Assembly (NCBI RefSeq): GCF_051020955.1
Contig: NW_027476390.1
Location: forward strand, 62,001-126,000
DNA from: Megalopta genalis
Lineage: Eukaryota > Arthropoda > Insecta > Hymenoptera > Halictidae
Reading direction: 5' to 3'
DNA length: 64,000 nt
The notes beneath the pieces were generated by a model, which saw only the letters and a program-made list of their open reading frames with translations, was not told where the DNA came from and searched no databases. Of the stretch, positions 12,601 to 24,185 are shown in pieces (positions within the stretch are counted from its first letter, which is position 1; each line of letters starts with the position of its first letter). The translations under genes were made by a program, and so were the position numbers.

Positions 12601-13365
12601 TGCAGTTGAAGCTAAATCATGTATATCACAATTATTTGAAGCTAAACCATTTGATTCGCATGGATTTCAAAATAAGCCTTCTACTTCGCATTGATTTTAA
12701 TCTAAATCATCTGTTTCGGATGATTTAAAGCTATCTCGTTTGTTTCGCATGCAGTTGAAGATAAATCATGTATATCACAAGTATTTGAAGCTAATCCATT
12801 TGTTTCGCGTGGATTCGAAGATCAGCCTTCTACTTCGCATTGATTTGAAGTTAAATCATATGTTTCGCATGGATTTGAAGGTAATCGTTTGTATCGCATG
12901 CAGTTGAAGCTAATTCATGTATATCACAAGTATTTGAAGCTGAACCATTTGTTTCGCACGAATATCAGGCTAAACCATGTGTTTGGAATGAATTTGAAGC
13001 TAAATCATGTGTTTCGCATGGATTTAAAGCTATCTCGTTTGTTTTGCATGCAATTGAAGCTAAATCATGTATCAACAAGTATTTGAAGCTAAACCATTTG
13101 TTTCGCATGGATTCGAAGATCAGCCATCTACCTCGTATTGATTTGAAGCTCAACTATTTGATTCGCATGGATTTGAAGATAAGCCTTCTACTTCGCATTG
13201 ATTTTAATCTAAATCATGTGTTTCGCATGGATTTAAATCTATCTCGTTTGTTTCACATGCAGTTGAAGATAAATCTGTATATTACAGGTATTTGAGCTAA
13301 ACCATTTGTTTCGCAAGGATTCGAAAGATCAGCATTCTACTTCGCATTGATTTCAAGCTAAATCA
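9631..13365. repeat. Block R, truncated copy 1
   Basis: A more diverged monomer family starts here, marked by TTTCTCACGTATTTGAAAC (about 10,104), CCTGCATTTGAAGCTACATT (10,258), GTATGGATTTG (10,318), CGCACGAATATCAGG (about 11,786) and TGTTTGGAATG. It matches about 19,310-23,960 and 41,090-45,470. The offset to the copy at 20 kb changes from about 9.69 kb before 10,700 to about 10.62 kb after 10,930. This copy has therefore lost about 0.93 kb, near 10,790. One-base indels are scattered through it (for example GCTTGCCATTTG, GATTTGAGCTAAATC). Confidence 0.85.
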
Positions 13366-14155
13366 TGTGTTTCGCTTGGATTTGAAGCTAACTCGTTTTT
13401 TTCGCATGCAGTTGTAGCTGAATCATGTATATCACAAGTATTTGAAGCTAAACCATTTGTTTCGCATGGATTCGAAGATAAGCCTTCTACTTCGCATTGA
13501 TTTTAATCTAAATCATGTGTTTCGCATGGATTTGAAGCTAACTCGTTTGTTTCGCATGCAGTTGAAGCTGAATCATGTATATCACAAGTATTTGCAGCTA
13601 AACCATTTGTTACGCATGGATTCGAAGATCAGCCTTCTACTTCCGCATTGATTTGATGCTAAATCATGTGTTGCGCATGGATTTGAAGCTAACTCGTTTG
13701 TTTCGCATGCTGTTGAAGCTAAATCATGTATGTCACAAGTATTTGAAGCTAAACCATTTGTTTCGCATTGATTTGAAGCTAAATCATGTGTTTCGCATGG
13801 ATTTGAAGCTAACTCGTTTGTTCGCATTGCTGTTGAAGCTAAATCATATATATATCACAAGTATTTGAAGCTAAACTATTGTTTCGCACTTATTCGAAGC
13901 TAAGCCTTCTACATCGCATAGACTTGAAGATAAATCATGTGTTTCGCTTGGATTTGAATATAACTCATTTGTTTCGCATGCTGTTGAAGCTAAATCATGT
14001 ATATCACAAGTATTTGAAGCTAAACCATTTGCTTCGCATGATTCGAAGATAACCTTCCAATTCGCATTGATTTGAAGCTAAATCATGTGTTTCGCTTGGA
14101 TTTGAAGCTAACTCGTTTTTTTCGGCATGCAGTTGTAGCTGAATCATGTATATCA
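13366..14155. repeat. Third copy of the 720-bp segment, indel-rich
   Basis: The array switches back abruptly from block R to the canonical type of 8.4-9.1 kb, with the same TATTTGCAGCTAAACC and CGCACTTATTCGAAGC marks. Compared with 8,461-9,180 it carries extra or missing single bases: CTTCCGCATTG at 13,640, TGTTCGCATTGC at 13,819, an extra TA in ATATATATATCAC, CATGATTCGAAG at 14,037 and TTTTCGGCATGC. Confidence 0.8.
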
Positions 14156-17100
14156 CAAGTATTTGAAGCTAAACCATTTGTTCGCATGGATTCGAAGATA
14201 AGCCTTCTACTTCGCATTGATTTTAATCTAAATCATGTGTTTCGCATGGATTTAAAGCTAACTCGTTTGTTTCGCATGCAGTTGAAGCTGAATCATGTAT
14301 ATCACAAGTATTTGAAGCTAAACTATTCGTTTCGCATGGATTCGAAGATAAGTCTTCCACTTCGCATTGATTTTGATGCTAAATCATGTGTTTCGCAAGG
14401 ATTTGAAGCTAACTCGTTTGTTTCGCATGATGTTGAAGCTAACTCAAGTGTATCAAAAGTATTTGAAGCTAAACCATTTGCTTCGCATGGATTCGAAGAT
14501 AAGCCTTCTACTTCGCATTGATTTTAATCTAAATCATGTCTTTCGCATGGATTTAAAGCTAACTCGTTTGTTTCGCATGCAGTGAAGCTGAATCATGTAT
14601 AACACAAGTATTTGAAGCTGAACTATTCGTTTCGCATGGATTCGAAGATAAGCCTTCCACTTCGCATTGATTGATGCTAAATCATGTGTTCCGCATGGAT
14701 TTTAAGCTAACTTGTTTGTTTCGCATGCAGTTGAAGCTAAATCATGTATATCACAAGTATTTGAAGTCTAAACCATTTGCTTCGCATGGATTCGAAGATC
14801 AGCCTTCTACTTCGCATTGATTTGATGCTAAATCATGTGTTTCGCATGGATTTGAAGCTAACTCGTCTGTTTCGCATGCTGTTGAAGCTAAATCATGTAT
14901 ATCACAAGTATTTGAAGCTATATCATACGTTTCGCATGCATTCCAAGATAACCCTTCTAATTCGCATTGATTTGAAGATAAATCATGTGTTTCGCTTGGA
15001 TTTGAAGCTAACTCGTTTGTTTCGCATGCTGTTGAAGCTAAATCAAGTGTATCAAAATTATTTGAAGCTAAACCATTTGCTTCGCATGGATTCGAAGATC
15101 AGCCTTCTACTTCGCATTGATTTGAAGCTAATCATGTGTTCCGCTTGGATTTTAAGCTCACTCTTTTGTATCGCATGCAGTTGAAGCTAAATCATGTATA
15201 TCACAAGTATTTGAAGCTAAACCATTTGTTTCGCATGGATTCGAAGATCAGCCTTCCAATTCGCATTGATTTGAAGCTAAATCATGTGTTTCGCTTGGAT
15301 TTGAAGCTAACTCGTTTTTTTCGCATGCAGTTGTAGCTGAATCATGTATATCACAAGTATTGAAGCTAAACCATTTGTTTCGCATGGATTCGAAGATAAG
15401 CCTTCTACTTCGCATTGATTTTAATCTAAATCATGTGTTTCGCATGGATTTAATAGCTAACTCGTTTGTTTCGCATGCAGTTGAAGCTGAATCATGTATA
15501 TCACAAGTATTTGAAGCTAAACTATTCGTTTCGCATGGATTCGAAGATAAGTCTTCCACTTCGCATTGATTTGATGCTAAATCATGTGTTTCGCAAGGAT
15601 TTGAAGCTAACTCGTTTGTCTCGCATGCTGTTGAAGCTAAATGCATATATATCACAAGTATTTGAAGCAAAACCATTTGTTTCGCATTTATTCGAAGCTA
15701 AGCCTTCTACTTCGCATTGATTTGAGGCTAAATCATGTGTTCCGCTCGGTTTTGAAGCTAACTCGTTTGTTCGCATGCTGTTGCAGCTAAATCATGTATA
15801 TCACAAGTATTTGAAGCTGAACCATTTGTTTCTCACGTATTTGAAACTGAGCCTCTACTTCGCATTGATTTGAAGCTGAATCATGTGTTCGCTTGCATTT
15901 GAAGCTAACTCGTTTTGTTTCGCATAGATTTGAAGCTAAATCATGTGTTTCGCATGGATTTGAAGCTAGCTCGTTTGTTTCGCCTGCATTTGAAGCTACA
16001 TTGCTTCTATCGAAAGTATTTGATGATAAATCATTCGTTTCGTATGGATTGAAGCTAATCCTTCAACTTCGCATTCATTAGAAGCTAATCATGCGTTTCG
16101 CATGGATTTGAAGCTATATCACTTATATTCGCAAGTATTTGAAGGTCAATCATTCGTTTCGCATGGATTTGAAGCTAATCCGTCTAGTTCCGGATTGTTT
16201 TGAAGCTAAATCATGTGTTTCGCATGGATTTGTAGCTAACTCGTTTTGTTTCGCACGCAGTTGACGCTAAATCGTGTATATCACAATTATTTGAAGCTAT
16301 TCCATTTGATTCGCATGGATTTGAAACGAAAGCCTTCTGCTTCGCAATTGAGTTGAAGCTAAAACATGGCATTTCGCATGGATTTGAAGGTAACTCGTTT
16401 TTTTCGCCTGCATTGAAGCTAAATCATGTATGTGACAAGTATTTGAAGCTAAACCATTTGTTTCGCATCGATTCCAAGATCAAGACTTCTGCTTCGCATT
16501 GACTTGAAGCTAAATCATGTGTTTCGCATGGATTTGAAGCTAACTCGATTGTCTCGCATGCAGTTGTAACTAAATCATGTTTATCACAAGTATTGAAGCT
16601 AAACCATTTGATTCCCATGGAACTGAATCTAAGCCTCCTACTTCGCATTGGTTTGGTGCTAAATCATCTGTCTCGCATGGATTTGATGCTGAATCATTTG
16701 ATTCGCATTGATTTTGAAGCTTACTCGTTTGTTCGCATGCAGTTGAAGCTAAATCATGGACGTCACAAGAATTTGAAGCTAAATCATCTGTTTCGTGTGG
16801 ATTCGAAGATCAGCCTTCTACTTCGCATTGATTTGAAGCTAAATCATGTGTTTCGCTTGTATTGGAAGCTAACTCGTTTTTTTCGCATGCAGTCGAAGCT
16901 AAATCATGTATATCATAAGTATTTGAGCCTGAGCCATTTGTTTCGCATGGATTCGGTGATAAGCCTTCTACTTCGCATTGATTGAATCTAAATCATGTGT
17001 TTCGCATGGATTTGAAGCTAACTCGTTTGTTTCGCATGCGATTTGAAGCTAAATCATGTATATCACATATAATTGAAGCTAAACCATTTGTTTCGCATGG

Positions 17101-17880
17101 ATTCGAAGATAAGCCTTCTTTTTCGCATTGATTTGAATCTAAATCATGTGTTTCGCATGGATTTGAAGCTAACTCGTTTGTTTCGCATGCATTTGAAGCT
17201 AAATCATGTATATCACAGGTATTTGAAGCTAAACCATTTGTTTCGCATGGATTCGAATATAAGCCTTCTAAATCGCATTGATGTCAAGCTAAATCATATG
17301 TTTCGCATAGATTTGAAGCTAACTCGCTAATTTTGCATGCTGTTGAAGCTAAATCATGTATATCACAAGTATTTGAAGCTAAACCATTTGTTTCGCAAGG
17401 ATACGAAGATCAGCCTTCTACTTCGCATTGATAAGAAGCAAAATCATGTGTTTCGCATGGATTTGAAGCTAACTCGTTCGTTTCGCTTGCATTTGAAGCT
17501 AAATCATGCACATCACAAGTATTTGAAGGTTGAACCACTTGTTTCGCATGGATTTGAAGATAAGCCTTCTACTTTGCATTGATTTGATGCTAAATCATGT
17601 GTTTCGCTTGCATTTCAAGCTAACTCGTTTGTATCGCATGCAGTTGAAGCTAAATCATGTATATCACAATTATATGAAGCTAAACCATTTGATTCGCATG
17701 GATTTCGGAATAAGCCTTCTACTTCGCATTGATTTTAATCTAAATCATCTGTTTCGCATGGATTTAAAGCTATCTCGTTTGTTCGCATGCAGTTGAAGAT
17801 AAATCATGCATATCACAATTATTTGAAGCTAAACCATTTGATTCGCATGGATTTGAAGATAAGCCTTCTACTTCGCATTG
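14156..17880. repeat. 3.96-kb tandem duplication, copy 1
   Basis: This stretch matches about 18,115-21,840, at an offset that drifts from 3,960 to about 3,973 bp because both copies carry private small indels. It contains canonical units, then a block R copy from about 15,130. Indels relative to the clean copy at 41 kb include TTTAATAGCTAAC (15,448), GCTAAATGCATATAT (15,637), AGTTCCGGATTG and ACATGGCATTTCG. At 17,881 block R stops in mid-pattern and canonical sequence resumes. Confidence 0.82.
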
Positions 17881-20800
17881 ATTTTAATCTAAATCATGTG
17901 TTTCGCATGGATTTAAAGCTAACTCGTTTGTTTCGCATGCAGTTGAAGCTGAATCATGTATATCACAAGTATTTGAAGCTAAACTATTCGTTTCGCATGG
18001 ATTCGAAGATAAGTCTTCCACTTCGCATTGATTTGATGCTAAATCATGTGTTTCGCAAGGATTTGAAGCTAACTCGTTTGTTTCGCATGATGTTGAAGCT
18101 AACTCAAGTGTATCAAAAGTATTTGAAGCTAAACCATTTGCTTCGCATGGATTCGAAGATAAGCCTTCTACTTCGCATTGATTTTAATCTAAATCATGTG
18201 TTTCGCATGGATTTAAAGCTAACTCGTTTGTTTCGCATGCAGTTGAAGCTGAATCATGTATATCACAAGTATTTGAAGCTAAACTATTCGTTTCGCATGG
18301 ATTCGAAGATAAGTCTTCCACTTCGCATTGATTTGATGCTAAATCATGTGTTTCGCCAAGGATTTGAAGCTAACTCGTTTGTTTCGCATGATGTTGAAGC
18401 TAACTCAAGTGTATCAAAAGTATTTGAAGCTAAACCATTTGCTTCGCATGGATTCGAAGATAAGCCTTCTACTACTTCGCATTGATTTTAATCTAAATCA
18501 TGTCTTTCGCATGGATTTAAAGCTAACTCGTTTGTTTCGCATGCAGTTGAAGCTGAATCATGTATAACACAAGTATTTGAAGCTGAACTATTCGTTTCGC
18601 ATGGATTCGAAGATAAGCCTTCCACTTCGCATTGATTTGATGCTAAATCATGTGTTCCGCATGGATTTTAAGCTAACTTGTTTGTTTCGCATGCCAGTTG
18701 AAGCTAAATCATGTATATCACAAGTATTTGAAGCTAAACCATTTGCTTCGCATGGATTCGAAGATCAGCCTTCTACTTCGCATTGATTTGATGCTAAATC
18801 ATGTGTTTCGCATGGATTTGAAGCTAACTCGTCTGTTTCGCATGCTGTTGAAGCTAAATCATGTATATCACAAGTATTTGAAGCTATATCATACGTTTCG
18901 CATGCATTCCAAGATAACCCTTCTATTCGCATTGATTTGAAGATAAATCATGTGTTTCGCTTGGATTTGAAGCTAACTCGTTTGTTTCGCATGCTGTTGA
19001 AGCTAAATCAAGTGTATCAAAATTATTTGAAGCTAAAACCATTTGCTTCGCATGGATTCGAAGATCAGCCTTCTACTTCGCATTGATTTGAAGCTAAATC
19101 ATGTGTTCCGCTTGGATTTTAAGCTCACTCTTTTGTATCGCATGCAGTTGAAGCTAAATCATGTATATCACAAGTATTTGAAGCTAAACCATTTGTTTCG
19201 CATGGATTCGAAGATCAGCCTTCCAATTCGCATTGATTTGAAGCTAAATCATGTGTTTCGCTTGGATTTGAAGCTAACTCGTTTTTTTTCGCATGCAGTT
19301 GTAGCTGAATCATGTATATCACAAGTATTTGAAGCTAAACCATTTGTTTCGCATGGATTCGAAGATAAGCCTTCTACTTCGCATTGATTTTAATCTAAAT
19401 CATGTGTTTCGCATGGATTTAAAGCTAACTCGTTTGTTTCGCATGCAGTTGAAGCTGAATCATGTATATCAAAATGTATTTGAAGCTAAACTATTCGTTT
19501 CGCATGGATTCGAAGATAAGTCTTCCACTTCGCATTGATTTGATGCTAAATCATGTGTTTCGCAAAGGATTTGAAGCTACTCGTTTGTCTCGCATGCTGT
19601 TGAAGCTAAATCATATATATCACAAGTATTTGAAGCAAAACCATTTGTTTCGCATTTATTCGAAGCTAAGCCTTCTACTTCGCATTGATTTGAGGCTAAA
19701 TCATGTGTTCCGCTCGGTTTTGAAGCTAACTCGTTTGTTCGCATGCTGTTGCAGCTAATCATGTATATCACAAGTATTTGAAGCTGAACCATTTGTTTCT
19801 CACGTATTTGAAACTGAGCCTTCTACTTCGCATTGATTTGAAGCTGAATCATGTGTTTCGCTTGCATTTGAAGCTAACTCGTTTGTTTCGCATAGATTTG
19901 AAGCTAAATCATGTGTTTCGCATGGATTTGAAGCTAGCTCGTTTGTTTCGCCTGCATTTGAAGCTACATTGCTTCTATTCGAAAGTATTTGATGATAAAT
20001 CATTCGTTTCGTATGGATTTGAAAGCTAATCCTTCAACTTCGCATTCATTAGAAGCTAAATCATGCGTTTCGCATGGATTTGAAGCTATATCACTTATAT
20101 TCGCAAGTATTTGAAGGTCAATCATTCGTTTCGCATGGATTTGAAGCTAATCCGTCTAGTTCGGATTGTTTTGAAGCTAAATCATGTGTTTCGCATGGAT
20201 TTGTAGCTAACTCGTTTGTTTCGCACGCAGTTGACGCTAAATCGTGTATATCACAATTATTTGAAGCTATTCCATTTGATTCGCATGGATTTGAAACGAA
20301 GCCTTCTGCTTCGCATTGAGTTGAAGCTAAAACATGCATTTCGCATGGATTTGAAGCTAACTCGTTTTTTTCGCCTGCATTTGAAGCTAAATCATGTATG
20401 TGACAAGTATTTGAAGCTAAACCATTTGTTCGCATCGATTCCAAGATCAGACTTCTGCTTCGCATTGACTTGAAGCTAAATCATGTGTTTCGCATGGATT
20501 TGAAGCTAACTCGATTGTCTCGCATGCAGTTGTAACTAAATCATGTTTATCACAAGTATTTGAAGCTAAACCATTTGATTCCCATGGAAACTGAATCTAA
20601 GCCTCCTACTTCGCATTGTTTGGTGCTAAATCATCTGTCTCGCATGGATTTGATGCTGCATCATTTGATTCGCATGGATTTGAAGCTTACTCGTTTGTTT
20701 CGCATGCAGTTGAAGCTAAATCATGGACGTCACAAGAAATTTGAAGCTAAATCATCTGTTTCGTGTGGATTCGAAGATCAGCCTTCTACTTCGCATTGAT

Positions 20801-21840
20801 TTGAAGCTAAATCATGTGTTTCGCTTGTATTGGAAGCTAACTCGTTTTTTTCGCATGCAGTCGAAGCTAAATCATGTATATCATAAGTATTTGAGCCTGA
20901 GCCATTTGTTTCGCATGGATTCGGTGATAAGCCTTCTACTTCGCATTGATTTGAATCTAAATCATGTGTTTCGCATGGATTTGAAGCTAACTCGTTTGTT
21001 TCGCATGCATTTGAAGCTAAATCATGTATATCACATATAATTGAAGCTAAACCATTTGTTTCGCGCATGGATTCGAAGATAAGCCTTCTTTTTTCGCATT
21101 GATTTGAATCTAAATCATGTGTTTCGCATGGATTTGAAGCTCAACTCGTTTGTTTCGCATGCATTTGAAGCTAAATCATGTATACTCACAGGTATTTGAA
21201 GCTAAACCATTTGTTTCGCATGGATTCGAATATAAGCCTTCTAAATCGCATTGATGTCAAGCTAATTCATATGTTTCGCATAGATTTGAAGCTAACTCGC
21301 TAATTTTGCATGCTGTTGAAGCTAAATCATGTATATCACAAGTATTTGAAGCTAAACCATTTGTTTCGCAAGGATACGAAGATCAGCCTTCTACTTCGCG
21401 CAAAATCATGTGTTTCGCATGGATTTGAAGCTAACTCGTTCGTTTCGCTTGCATTTGAAGCTAAATCATGCACATCACAAGTATTTGAAGTTGAACCACT
21501 TGTTTCGCATGGATTTGAAGATAAGCCTTCTACTTTGCATTGATTTGATGCTAAATCATGTGTTTCGCTTGCATTTCAAGCTAACTCGTTTGTATCGCAT
21601 GCAGTTGAAGCTAAATCATGTATATCACAATTATATGAAGCTAAACCATTTGATTCGCATGGATTTCGGAATAAGCCTTCTACTTCGCATTGATTTTAAT
21701 CTAAATCATCTGTTTCGCATGGATTTAAAGCTATCTCGTTTGTTTCGCATGCAGTTGAAGATAAATCATGCATATCACAATTATTTGAAGCTAAACCATT
21801 TGATTCGCATGGATTTGAAGATAAGCCTTCTACTTCGCAT
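17881..21840. repeat. 3.96-kb tandem duplication, copy 2
   Basis: It starts with a 300-bp segment present twice (17,881-18,180 and 18,181-18,480) and then follows copy 1. Private indels include TTCGCCAAGG (18,353), TCTACTACTTCGC (18,470), ATCAAAATGTATTTG (19,469), TTTCGCGCATGG (21,060), GAAGCTCAACTCG and TATACTCACAGG. An 11-base loss sits at about 21,398 (ACTTCGCGCAAAATC, where the 43-kb copy has an intact C monomer). Sequence after about 21,900 is almost free of such changes. Confidence 0.82.
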
Positions 21841-22674
21841 TGATTTGAAGCAAAATCATGTGTTTCGCATGGATTTGAATCTAATTCGTTAGTTATCATG
21901 CTGTTGAAGCTAAATCATGTATATCACAGTTATTTGAAGCTAAACCAGTTGATTCGCATGGATTTCAAAATAAGCCTTCTACTTCGCATTGATTTGAAGC
22001 TAAATCATGTGTTTCGCTTGGATTTCAAGCTAACTCGTTTGTTTCGCATGTAATTGAAGATAGATCATGTATCAAACAAGTATTTGAAGCTAAACCATTT
22101 GATTCGCATGGATTTGAAGATAAGCCTTCTACTTCGCATTGATTTGAAGCTAAATCATGTGTTTCGCTTGGATTAGAAACTAACTAGTTTGTATCGCATT
22201 GCTGTTGATGCTAAATCATGTATATCACAAGTATTTGAAGCTAAACCATTTGATGCGCCTGGATTTGATGCTATGCCATCTACTTCGCTTTTATTTGAAA
22301 CTGAATCATGTGTTTCTGTTGAATTTGAAGCTAACACGTTCGTTTCACATGCAGTTGAAGCTAAATCATGTATATCACAAGTATTTGAAGCTGAACCATT
22401 TGTTTCGCACGAATATCAGGCTAAAACATGTGTTTGGAATGAATTTGAAACAAACATGTTTGTTTCACAAGCAGTTGATGCTAAATCATGTATATCACAA
22501 TTATTTGAAGCTGAACCATTTGTTTCGAATGAATATTATGCTAAACCATGTGTTTCGAATAAATTTGAAGCTAAATCATGAGTTTCTCATGGATTTGAAG
22601 CTAACTCGTTAGTTTTGCATGCTGTTGAAGCTAAATCATGTATATCACAAGTATTTGAAGCTGAACCATTTGTT

Positions 22675-22734
22675 TCGCACGAATATCAGGCTAAACAATG
22701 TGTTTGGAATGAATTTGAAGCTAAATCATGTGTT
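22675..22734. repeat. Diverged monomer subtype: GAATATCAGG / TTTGGAATG pair
   Basis: Two adjacent variant monomers read CGCACGAATATCAGGCTAAA and GTTTGGAATGAATTTG. The pair recurs at about 11,790, 12,060, 12,955, 22,410, 23,580, 25,140, 27,960, 29,530, 32,200, 33,770, 34,880, 36,440, 40,370, 44,190, 45,085, 46,645, 49,620 and 52,300. It is the clearest label of the block R family and is not seen in domain I or in the end domain. Confidence 0.85.
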
Positions 22735-24167
22735 TCGCATAGATTTGAAGCTAACTCGTTTGTTACGCATGCAGTTGAAGCTGAATCATGTATATCCCAA
22801 GTATTTGAAGCTCAACCATTTGATTCGAATAGATTTGAAGATAAGCCTTCAACTTCGCATTGATTTTAATCTAAATCGTCTGTTTCGCTTGGATTTCAAG
22901 CTAACTCGTTTGTTTCGCATGCAATTGAAGCTAAATAATGTATCAAACAAGTATTTGAAGCAAAACCATTTGTTTCGCATGGATTCGAACATCAGCCATC
23001 TACCTCGTATTGATTTAAAGCTAAATCATGTGTTTCGCATGGATTTGAAGCTAACTCGTTCGTTTCGCTTGCATTTGAAGTTAAATCATGCACATCACAA
23101 TTATTTGAAGATGAACCACTTGTTTCGCATGGATTTGAAGATAAGCCTTCTACTTCGCATTGATTTGAAGCTAAATCATGTGTTTCGCTTGGATTTAAAG
23201 CTATCTCGTTTGTTTCGCATGCAGTTGAAGCTAAATCATGTATATCACAATTATTTGAAGCTAAACCATTTGATTCGCATGGATTTCAAAATAAGCCTTC
23301 TACTTCGCATTGATTTTAATCTAAATCATCTGTTTCGGATGGATTTAAAGCTATCTCGTTTGTTTCGCATGCAGTTGAAGATAAATCATGTATATCACAA
23401 GTATTTGAAGCTAATCCATTTGTTTCGCGTGGATTCGAAGATCAGCCTTCTACTTCGCATTGATTTGAAGTTAAATCATATGTTTCGCATGGATTTGAAG
23501 GTAATCGTTTGTATCGCATGCAGTTGAAGCTAATTCATGTATATCACAAGTATTTGAAGCTGAACCATTTGTTTCGCACGAATATCAGGCTAAACCATGT
23601 GTTTGGAATGAATTTGAAGCTAAATCATGTGTTTCGCATGGATTTAAAGCTATCTCGTTTGTTTTGCATGCAATTGAAGCTAAATCATGTATCAAACAAG
23701 TATTTGAAGCTAAACCATTTGTTTCGCATGGATTCGAAGATCAGCCATCTACCTCGTATTGATTTGAAGCTCAACTATTTGATTCGCATGGATTTGAAGA
23801 TAAGCCTTCTACTTCGCATTGATTTTAATCTAAATCATGTGTTTCGCATGGATTTAAATCTATCTCGTTTGTTTCACATGCAGTTGAAGATAAATCATGT
23901 ATATTACAGGTATTTGAAGCTAAACCATTTGTTTCGCAAGGATTCGAAGATCAGCATTCTACTTCGCATTGATTTCAAGCTAAATCATGTGTTTCGCATG
24001 GAATTGAAGCTAACTCGTTCGTTTCGCTTGCAGTTGAAGCTAAGTCATGCACATCACAAGTATTTGAAGCTGAATCACTTGTTTCGCATGGATTTGAAGA
24101 TAAGCCTTCTACTTCGCATTGATTTGAAGCTAAATCATGTGTTTCGCTTGGATTTGAAACTAACTAG

Positions 24168-24185
24168 TTTGTTTCGCAATGCAGT
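24168..24185. repeat. Shared one-base insertion marker
   Basis: The junction TTTCGCAATGCAGTTG has one base more than the normal TTTCGCATGCAGTTG. The same extra base follows the same AACTAACTAG variant at about 26,275, 27,150, 28,560, 30,513, 31,386, 32,797, 35,470, 37,423, 38,297, 45,679, 47,780, 48,656, 50,757 and 53,433. It was copied with the blocks, shifts every reading frame, and sits just after an in-frame stop (TAG) in two frames. Confidence 0.9.

Noticed and set aside
19460..19480. Biological frameshift at ATCAAAATGTATTTG
   Set aside because: Found only in the indel-rich part and absent from the clean copies, so it is more likely a consensus error.
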